35,225 nucleotides of DNA. Source: Chloroflexota bacterium. Its GTDB lineage: Bacteria; Chloroflexota; Limnocylindria; Limnocylindrales; CSP1-4. The position numbers and the translations under genes were made by a program. Of this stretch, positions 23,017-29,800 are shown one piece after another. The notes below the pieces were generated by a model that saw nothing but the letters and a program-made list of their open reading frames with translations, ran no database searches and was not told the origin of the DNA. The DNA lies in the NCBI GenBank assembly GCA_004298915.1, contig SCTE01000249.1, positions 1 to 35,225 of the forward strand. The letters run 5' to 3'. Numbering within the stretch: the first letter of the stretch is position 1; each line of letters begins with the position of its first letter.

Positions 23017-24192
23017 ATGGCAACCCTGTCCGCGGATGTGACGACCGCCCTCGCGACCCTGCAATCGCGCTGGGGAGCGGCCGCGCCGCGCCCCGGGGAA
23101 GTGATGGGAGCACTCGCGCTGGCGCCTGCCGTCCTGCCGGATGCGGCCACGAACCCGGACCCGACGCCCGACCTCGCGCGCGTCTACTCCACCGGGTTCC
23201 CGGCGCTGGATGCCATCCTCGGGCCGGGGGGCCTGCCACGCGGGATGGGCCTTTCGCTGCGGGGCGAGCTCTCGAGCGGGCGGACGACGATCGCCCTCCG
23301 GCTCGCTGCCGAGGCGCAGGCGAGTGGCGCCATCGTGGCCTGGCTTGATCTCGCGGAGGCCTTCGATCCGGTCGAAGCCGCGGCCCGCGGCATGCAGCTG
23401 GAGTGGCTGGTAGTGCTCACCCCGGCTGGCCCGGAGGAGGGCCTCGCGATCGCGGGGTCGCTCCTGTCCGGCCGGACCGTGGACCTGCTCGTCATGGACC
23501 TGCCGCCTCGTCCGGACGGAGCGTCGCGCTTTGCCGATCGACTCGGGCGGCTCGCCGCCCTGGCTCGCCGGGCGGGTATCTCGCTGCTCATCCTCGAACC
23601 GCCGGGCCTCGTGAACTCGGTGGCGGCCGCGGTCGGGGAGGGCACGGGCATCCGCCTCGAACTCGAGCGACGGTCATGGATCCGGCTTGGCCGCGATGTC
23701 GTCGGGCAGGCCGCCGATGTCGTCGTCGCGCGGAGCCGGGCCGGCCCACCCGGGCGGCGGACCACGCTCCGGATCCTCTATGCCGACGGCGGGGATCGGG
23801 ATGCGTGCCTCCGCCAGGAGGCCCTCCTCAGGGAAGGCTTGCCGGCCGAGGTCGTGCCCATCCGGGCCAACCCCCGCGCCGGCAGTACCACCGACCGATC
23901 CACCCGATTCGCCGCCCCAATTCATGCCCCCGTTCCAGTGCCCGGGACGACCCATGCAACTCCTTCATTGCTATCGCCCGCATCTCCTCCTCGACCTGAC
24001 CAGGCAGCGCCGGGCCTCCGGCTCGTGGCCGGCGGGCCCGATCGTCCTCGGGGGCCAGCCATGGGGCGCGGGGACCGTGCTGGACGCGGATCCCGCGGCC
24101 CGGCACCTCGGCGTCCGGCGCGGGATGCCGCTCGGGTCGGCTCACCGGCTGGCACCGGAGGCAACCTTCCTCGATCCGGAACCGGAGGCTGA
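23017..24192 (+). CDS. imuA: ImuA-like RecA-fold mutasome protein
   Basis: A RecA-related protein of the SOS mutasome, which together with ImuB recruits DnaE2 to damaged templates. The RecA-like core spans about residues 55-285. It has a P-loop GELSSGRT (83-90) in which the usual lysine is arginine, the AWLDLAEAFDPVEAAARG segment matching RecA's second strand, and a Walker B-like VDLLVMDLPP starting at 155. The substituted P-loop suggests weak or no ATP hydrolysis. ATG 23017 is chosen because it lies just after the SOS promoter, and the upstream in-frame ATG at 22972 precedes the operator. The last 105 or so residues are Pro/Arg/Gly-rich, and the frame overlaps imuB by 239 bases before reaching a stop, which is unusual. 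Confidence 0.85.
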   Translation: MATLSADVTTALATLQSRWGAAAPRPGEVMGALALAPAVLPDAATNPDPTPDLARVYSTGFPALDAILGPGGLPRGMGLSLRGELSSGRTTIALRLAAEAQASGAIVAWLDLAEAFDPVEAAARGMQLEWLVVLTPAGPEEGLAIAGSLLSGRTVDLLVMDLPPRPDGASRFADRLGRLAALARRAGISLLILEPPGLVNSVAAAVGEGTGIRLELERRSWIRLGRDVVGQAADVVVARSRAGPPGRRTTLRILYADGGDRDACLRQEALLREGLPAEVVPIRANPRAGSTTDRSTRFAAPIHAPVPVPGTTHATPSLLSPASPPRPDQAAPGLRLVAGGPDRPRGPAMGRGDRAGRGSRGPAPRRPARDAARVGSPAGTGGNLPRSGTGG

Positions 24193-25213
24193 TCGGGCGT
24201 CCATCGAGGCCGCCTTCGAGGCGCTCGCGACGTTCAGCCCGGCGATTGCCGGATCAGCCGATCCCGCGGACCAGGCATTCGGCCTGCTCGAGGCCCAGAT
24301 CGACGGCCTCGAGCTCCTGTGGGGCCCGGAGCCGGTCCTCGTCGAACGGATCGGCGCGAAGCTGGCGCCGATCCTCGCCGGGCGGCCCCGCAACGGCATT
24401 GCCGGGACGCGCTTCGCGGCGATGGTCGCGGCGGCGACCGCGGAGCCCGGGGCGTTGATGTCCGTGCCCCCCGGCGGGGAAGCAGCCTTCCTGGCGCCGA
24501 TGCCGACCGGGCTGCTGACCCAGGATGCCGAGATCCGGGCCCGCCTGCGGCGCTTCGGGCTGCGCCGGATCGGGCAGGTTGCCGAGCTCGCCGCGTCCGC
24601 GCTCGTGGCCAGGTTCGGGGAGGAAGGCGCCCGGATCGGGGCCCGGGCCCGGGGCGAGGAGACCGATCCCTTCCGGCCGCGCCGGGCCCCCGAGCGATTG
24701 CTCCTGGCCCTCCCGATCGAGCCGCCGGTCGCGGAGCTGGAGGCCGTCCGGTTCGTGCTGCGACGGATCGCCACCGCGCTTGCCGCGAACCTCGCGGCCC
24801 GCGGCCTTGCGGCCGCGCGCGGGCAGGTCCGCCTGGAGCTGGATCTCGCCTTCGCCCGCGCGGGGACACGCGGCGAGGTGATCATCCAGGCGCGGTTCCC
24901 CGAGCCGACCGCCGATGCGGAGGCGATCGAGCGGCTGCTCCTGGCGCACCTCGAGCGGACCCCACCCCCGGCCCCGGTCGCCCGCCTGGAGCTCGAGCTG
25001 TCCGGTGCCGAGCCGGCCGAGGGTCAGCAGCTGCCGCTGTTCATCCCGCAGGCCCTGCGCGGCGCACGGCTGCGCTGGCAACTTGCCCGATTGGCGATGA
25101 CCTATGGCGAGGATCGCGTTCGCAGCGTGGTCATCACGGACCCGGAAGCGCCGCTGTCCGAGAATCGCTGGGCCTGGCGGGCGGTGGCAGGCGCGGGCGG
25201 GCCCCTCCGATGA
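23954..25213 (+). CDS. imuB: ImuB, non-catalytic Y-family polymerase homolog
   Basis: A 419-aa Y-family DNA polymerase homolog. In ImuB the polymerase is dead and the protein acts as a scaffold linking ImuA, DnaE2 and the sliding clamp. The catalytic acidic residues of true Y-family enzymes are not recognisable. The N-terminal strand is MQLLHCYRPHLLLDL without the DxD-like motif, and the second site reads QIDGLELLWG (115-124). The helix-hairpin-helix thumb (LRRFGLRRIGQVAELAASAL) and little-finger region (LPIEPPVAELEAVRFVLRR) are present. A canonical beta-clamp motif QLPLF lies at 359-363. ATG 23954 begins the recognisable fold. The stop overlaps the next gene as ATGA. Confidence 0.9.
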   Translation: MQLLHCYRPHLLLDLTRQRRASGSWPAGPIVLGGQPWGAGTVLDADPAARHLGVRRGMPLGSAHRLAPEATFLDPEPEADRASIEAAFEALATFSPAIAGSADPADQAFGLLEAQIDGLELLWGPEPVLVERIGAKLAPILAGRPRNGIAGTRFAAMVAAATAEPGALMSVPPGGEAAFLAPMPTGLLTQDAEIRARLRRFGLRRIGQVAELAASALVARFGEEGARIGARARGEETDPFRPRRAPERLLLALPIEPPVAELEAVRFVLRRIATALAANLAARGLAAARGQVRLELDLAFARAGTRGEVIIQARFPEPTADAEAIERLLLAHLERTPPPAPVARLELELSGAEPAEGQQLPLFIPQALRGARLRWQLARLAMTYGEDRVRSVVITDPEAPLSENRWAWRAVAGAGGPLR

Positions 25214-25458
25214 CGAGGCTCCTTCATGCGCACCCGGCCATCGAGCCGGAACTCGATGGTGGTGGTGCGCTCGTGGCCATCCGCTGGGCGGGTCGCCGGG
25301 AGCCCGTCGAGGTCTGCAATCGCTGGCGGGTCGAGGAGACCTGGTGGCGCGAGCCGATCGCGCGGGACTATTTCAAGGTCGTCGGAACGCGCTGGCTCGC
25401 GCTCATCTACTACGACCGCGTCAGCGGCTCATGGCACCTGGAGCGGCTCTACGACTGA
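25210..25458 (+). CDS. DUF6504-like protein of the mutasome operon
   Basis: An 82-aa protein coupled to imuB by an ATGA overlap. It contains IRWAGRREPVEVCNRWRVEETWW, then REPIARDYFKVVGTRWLALIYYD, and ends SGSWHLERLYD. The Trp/Arg-rich pattern, with WRVEETWWRE and Y-FKV followed by a terminal WxLERLYD, is that of DUF6504. These proteins are typically encoded between or beside imuB and dnaE2 in Actinobacteria and relatives. Function is unknown. The constant linkage suggests an accessory role in translesion synthesis. The assignment rests on remembered pattern and context, not on a search. Confidence 0.8.
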   Translation: MTRLLHAHPAIEPELDGGGALVAIRWAGRREPVEVCNRWRVEETWWREPIARDYFKVVGTRWLALIYYDRVSGSWHLERLYD

Positions 25459-25503
25459 ATCGTCCAGTCGTCGGGTCCGCCCGGTGGCCTTGCCGCCGCG
25501 CCC

Positions 25504-25602
25504 TCAGTGGGTCGGCACGAGCACCGTCGTCAGGAACAGCATCACGAACAACCCGACCACGAACACCAACGCCCCGACATCGCGCGGCTGAGCCGTCTGC
25601 AC
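25504..25602 (-). CDS. 32-aa single-helix membrane peptide
   Basis: A small gene with GTG 25602, GGGGAG seven bases upstream and stop TGA at 25504. The peptide begins with a polar stretch (VQTAQPRD) and continues VGALVFVVGLFVMLFLTTV, a clean transmembrane helix, ending VPTH. It lies on the strand opposite the imuA-imuB operon, 46 bases beyond DUF6504, and downstream of a second micro-gene of similar design. No homolog is recalled. The ribosome binding site, polar head and single helix argue for a real gene. Confidence 0.55.
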   Translation of the reverse strand: MQTAQPRDVGALVFVVGLFVMLFLTTVLVPTH

Positions 25603-25741
25603 CAAACATCTCCCCGATCGCCGTCGAACCGGTCCCGGTCGGTTCGCCCGAAGGAGTGTAGCTGCGAATCGCACATCGTGCGAGCGAAAAATTCAGCCGA
25701 TGGAACGCCCGTTCGAAGTCTCGAGGTCCGATGCCCCTCCG

Positions 25742-25846
25742 TCAGGCCGCTGCCTGCCAGGCCGAGTAGAAGAGGATGGCCACCAGGCCGATCAACACGG
25801 CCGTCAGGAGCACAGCGCCGATGATGTCCCTGGCCCTGATTTCCAA
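25742..25846 (-). CDS. 34-aa single-helix membrane peptide
   Basis: A small gene starting at TTG 25846 with GAGGAG seven bases upstream and stop TGA at 25742. The product has a short charged head (LEIRARD) followed by a helix reading IIGAVLLTAVLIGLVAILFY and ends SAWQAAA. Its start is only 18 bases after the stop of the lipoprotein gene, and the ribosome binding site fills that gap, so the two are almost certainly one transcript. The next micro-gene (25504-25602) continues in the same direction. Function is unknown. Confidence 0.65.
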   Translation of the reverse strand: MEIRARDIIGAVLLTAVLIGLVAILFYSAWQAAA

Positions 25847-25864
25847 TGCGGATCTCCTCTGCGA

Positions 25865-26461
25865 TCAGCCCGTGAACGGACACCCGGCGCCGTACAGGAT
25901 CGACACGATCGTACTGCTCCCGAGGGGCATGACCGTGACCCGCACCTGGCAGGCGGGATGGATGTCGACCCCCGAGAGTTCGAGGCTGCCGTCCTCGCGA
26001 GGCCCAGACGCGCCCACGATGATCCAGCCGGCCCCCTGGAGCGCGGTCTGGTAGAAGTTCATGACGGCACCGGGCTCGGCCGCTCCCGCGTCGAGTGTCG
26101 CGCTGGCCGGGCCGGCTCCGGTCTCGGTCGGATGCGCACCCGGGTACGTCGGAAAGCCCGTCGGGAGTCCGTCCCAGATGCGTCCCCAATCGGTATCCGT
26201 CTGTCCGGGCATCGTCGGCGCGGCGGTGGCGCCGGGCTCCGTCGGGACGGGCGTGAGCTCGGCCGTGGGTTCCGCGAGCGACGGCACCGGCGATAGCGAC
26301 TGGGTCGACGTCGGCCCAGGGGTGCCCTGCACGGTGGAACAGCCGGCGACCAGGCACGCCGTCAGGCCGATGACCGCAAGGGCGTGGACAGCGCTGGGCC
26401 GGGGGCGTCGCCTCGCCGCCTGCGCGGACAGGCGAGGACTGATCGGGTAGGGCGGCTGCAC
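25865..26461 (-). CDS. secreted lipoprotein, function unknown
   Basis: A 198-aa protein with a lipoprotein signal. A basic N-terminus (about 1-24) and hydrophobic stretch (AVHALAVIGLTACLVAG) end at the lipobox LVAGC, with the lipid-attached cysteine at residue 41. A Pro/Thr/Ser-rich spacer (about 42-85) follows. The folded region (about 88-198) has DWGRIWDGLPTGFPTYPGAHPTE, FYQTALQGAGW and a C-terminal beta-rich part ending GAGCPFTG. Fold and function are not recognised. The TALQGAGW segment recalls small two-layer domains found in other lipoproteins. The start is GTG 26461. It sits inside the SOS island on the opposite strand, so whether it is damage-related is open. Confidence 0.75.
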   Translation of the reverse strand: MQPPYPISPRLSAQAARRRPRPSAVHALAVIGLTACLVAGCSTVQGTPGPTSTQSLSPVPSLAEPTAELTPVPTEPGATAAPTMPGQTDTDWGRIWDGLPTGFPTYPGAHPTETGAGPASATLDAGAAEPGAVMNFYQTALQGAGWIIVGASGPREDGSLELSGVDIHPACQVRVTVMPLGSSTIVSILYGAGCPFTG

Positions 26462-26486
26462 GGGGGAATCCTACCCCGAGCGTGGC

Positions 26487-26520
26487 AGGACCCCGCCGCC
26501 CCCAGATGCGACGGGGTCCT
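26487..26520. other. 9-bp perfect hairpin upstream of the lipoprotein gene
   Basis: AGGACCCCG (26487-26495) and CGGGGTCCT (26512-26520) form a perfect 9-bp stem with a 16-base loop. No T-run follows on either strand, so a terminator is not supported. It may be structure in the lipoprotein leader. Confidence 0.4.
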
Positions 26521-26627
26521 GTGCGTGGTCCGATCACCTGCTCACCAGGTGCCGGCCGATCGGTGACCGGCGTGGTACCGATCCCCGAGCCTCACCCCGG
26601 CTCTGCGCCGGAGCGGTGCTTTCGAGT

Positions 26628-26813
26628 TCAGGTTCCGGTCTGGGCTGCCAGGGCCGCCGGGAGGAGGACGAGGATCAGGAGACTCACGATGGCGATCATC
26701 GCGACGATCCTCGTCAGGACGGCGGCAAGGCTGCGAAACGAACGGAAGCCTGTTTCCACGGCCCTTCTGACGCCACCGGGCGACAAGTTGTTGCGTCGCC
26801 GGGCGAACTTCAC
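26628..26813 (-). CDS. possible small membrane protein divergent from dnaE2
   Basis: A frame of up to 61 codons (GTG 26813, stop TGA 26628) ends in a convincing hydrophobic helix, IVAMIAIVSLLILVLLPAAL, followed by AAQTGT. The N-terminal part is basic (MKFARRRNNLSPGG). GTG 26813 has no ribosome binding site and touches the dnaE2 promoter. An internal ATG at 26692 or nearby, with AGGA about eight bases upstream, would make a 23-residue peptide that is only the helix. Either version would be a third micro membrane gene in this interval, and if the long form is real it would share the SOS operator. Confidence 0.4.
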   Translation of the reverse strand: MKFARRRNNLSPGGVRRAVETGFRSFRSLAAVLTRIVAMIAIVSLLILVLLPAALAAQTGT

Positions 26814-26837
26814 GGTATCGAACAGATGTTCTATACT
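26809..26837 (+). promoter_or_regulatory. SOS-box promoter of dnaE2
   Basis: CGAACAGATGTTCT (26819-26832) matches the imuA operator in 13 of 14 bases. It lies in the spacer of a promoter with TTCACG (26809-26814), a 17-bp spacer and TATACT (26832-26837). Box, spacer and -10 are in the same register as at imuA, so both units should respond to LexA together. Confidence 0.9.
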
Positions 26838-26874
26838 GCCCGTTCATCTGCCCCCCCCGACACCGGGACCTGCC

Positions 26875-29800
26875 GTGGCTCAATTCCCGTACGCGGAGCT
26901 CCACTGTCACTCCAACTTCTCGTTCCTCGACGGGGCGTCGCCGGTCGAGGACCTGGTGGCACGGGCAGTCGAGCTCGGCCTGACCGGCCTCGGGATCACC
27001 GACCACCTCGGCCTGTATGGCGTGGTCCGATTTGCGGCGGCAGCCGAGGCGGCAGGCCTCCACCCGGTCATCGGAGTGGAAGTCGAGCTGCTCGACGCCG
27101 TCGTCGCCGATCCCTCAGGGGTCGTGGTCCCGGGTCGCCGGGCTGCGCGCCGCGGACGCCCGCCTGCAACCACGTCGATGGCTCCGTTCGACGTGATCGG
27201 TGCGGCCGGGGCCGTCGAGGGCCTGCCTGCGCGGCGGCGACCGGAGCGTGCCAGGCCCCCCGGCCATCGAGCGATCGTGAAGGAGGACCTGCGAGGGATC
27301 GGGGAACGCCAGCGGGGCCCGCATCTCGTGCTGCTGGCCCGGGACGCGACCGGGTACCGGAGCCTGTGCCGTCTCGTGTCCCATGCCAACCTGGCCGGCA
27401 CCAAGCGCGTGCCGCGGTTCAGCCAGGCGCTCCTCGCCGAGCATGCCGAGGGTCTCGTGGCGCTGTCCGGCTGCCGGGACGGCGAGATCGCCCGGCGACT
27501 CCTGGTGGGAGACCGCGCGGGGGCACGGGCGGCGGCGGAGCGGTATGCGAGGATCTTCGGGGGGAGCGGCGGCTCGCGTGTCCGGGCCGGCACTTCCGGG
27601 GACGGGCCCGCCACGAGCGGCTTCTTCCTCGAGCTGTCCCATCACCTGCTCCCCGACGACGACTGGCTCGTCGCCGAGACGGCGTCGCTCGCCGCCGACA
27701 TCGGGCTGCCCGTCGTCACCACGAACGACGTCCACCACGCCCGGGCCGAGGATCGCGAGCTCGGCGACGTCCTGACGGCCATCGCGCATGGGCGGACGCT
27801 CGACACGCTCGCCGACCTGCGCCGGCCGAACGGGGAATCGCACCTCAAGTCGGGTGCGGACCTCATGGCGATGCCGCCGGGGGACGCGGCCTTCGCGCGG
27901 GCGGACCCTGCGACGGCCAGGGCCTGGGTCGAGGGGATGGGCAATGCCGTCGAGGTCGCGGCCTCGTGCACCGTCGACCTCGGGTTCGAGCGGTATCGCT
28001 TCCCGGGCTTCCCGGTGCCCGCCGGGGAGACGGCGTTCAGCTATCTCGTCGAGCTCTGCCAGGCCGGCGTCCGTCGCCGCTACCACCCGGTCTCGCCGCC
28101 GGTCGTCCGGCAGCTCGCCCACGAGCTCGATGTCGTCGAGAAGACCGGGCTCGCCGAGTTCTTCCTGATCTGCTGGGACCTGATGCGCTTCGCGAAGGAG
28201 CGGGGGATCCCGGCCCAGGGCCGGGGCAGCGCCGCGGATTCGATCATCGCCTATGCCCTCGGGATCACCCGGGTCGATCCGATCCGCCACAACCTGCTGT
28301 TCGAGCGGTTCATCAACGAGGGCCGGACGACGTACCCGGACGTGGACATCGACTTCTCCTCGGAGCGGCGGGAGGAGGTCATCCAGTACGTCTATCAGCG
28401 CTACGGCCCGGAGCACACGGGGATGGTCTGCAACCTCGTCACGTACCGGGCGCGATCCGCCGTCCGCGAGGTCGGCTATGCGCTGGGGTTCCCGCGGCCG
28501 CTGGTCGATCGGGTGGCCAAGGCGCTCGAGACGTACGACAGCGTGATGGTGCGGCGGGACCTCGAGGCGGATGGGGGATTCGCGGACTTCTTCCGTCGAC
28601 CGGGGGACGAGGGGAGTGGCGGCGCCGCTGGCGAGGCGGTCGCGGCAGCAGCGGCACGAACCGGGGAGCGCGGCCTGACCGATCGGATGGGCCAACTCAA
28701 CGTGCGACGCGGTGGAGTGCCCCGTCCGGCCGGCGCGGGGAGCGGCGGGCGTGCCGTGCCCGGGGCCGTGCCGAGGGGCCGGCCCGAGGTTGTGCCCGGG
28801 GCCGTGCCGGTGGGCCGACCCGAAGTTGTGCCCGGGGCCGTGCCGGGTCGCCGGCCCGAGGGCGTGCCCGGGGCCGTGCCGGGTCGCCGGCCCGGACTTG
28901 GCCAAACGAACATCCCCGGATTACTGGGCAGCGAACAGGCGGCAACCAGGCCCGGCAGCTCCCCGGGCCTGGCCGAAATCATCCCGGCGGGAGCGTGGCT
29001 CGGGACAAATCCTGCCGGGCAGGACGGGGAGTCGGGGCACGGTGGGGGCTCGGTGCTGCCCAGCGATCCCCCGGTGGTAGTACGGCAGGAAGTTGCGGCC
29101 CAGATCGCTCCTACCACGGCCGCGGCCCCCGCCTCGCCGTCCCGGGCCGGCCCGGGGCCGCCGGTTGCCGCCGGCAGCGGCCACCGCGGCGGCACTTGGG
29201 CCATGGCCGCGGGATCCAAGCCGTCCATTCGAGCGGGTGGCGTGTCGGACGACAAGGGTGGCCCGGGCGATTCGCCGGCGAGCGTGGCGTGGCTGGAGTC
29301 GGGGCGTGGCACGGGATACGGGTCGGGTAGCGGGGATGGCCGCGGAGCGGGGCCGGCGTCCGTGGCGCCCGGCACGGTCGATGGCCGCGCGATCGATCCC
29401 GAATCGGGAGCAGTGGCGCCGCCCACGAGGCGCACGGATCGCCTGGGGCGGCCGCATCGCTGGGACCCGCCCGCGCCGCCGACGCACGGGATGGGCCGCG
29501 GGGGAGCGGGCCCTGGTGCCGCCGCGAGTGCCGCGGCCGGCGCGCCGCAGAGTTCCGTGGCGCGCGTGGAGCCCGAAGTGCCGGCCCACCCCCGTGGCGG
29601 GAGCACGATCGGGATGTCCGACTGGGAGCGCTGGCTCGAGTTCTGCGCCCGGATCGACGGGTTCCCGCGGCACCTCAGCATCCATTCCGGCGGGATGCTC
29701 GTGACGGCTGCCCCGCTCATCGACATCGCACCGCTGGAGCGCGCGACGATGAAGGACCGCGTCGTCGTCCAATTCGACAAGCGCGACGTCGAGACGCTCA

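Noticed and set aside
28756..28899. CRISPR-like repeat array
   Set aside because: The units are contiguous with no spacers, in frame and coding, so this is a tandem coding repeat.
26616..29330. Long alternative plus frame over the first half of dnaE2
   Set aside because: It is a +1 shadow of the polymerase gene. The true frame carries the PHP and palm motifs.
28600..29614. Intein in DnaE2
   Set aside because: No splice-junction Cys/Ser or terminal His-Asn, and no homing-endonuclease motifs are visible. The sequence is low-complexity throughout.
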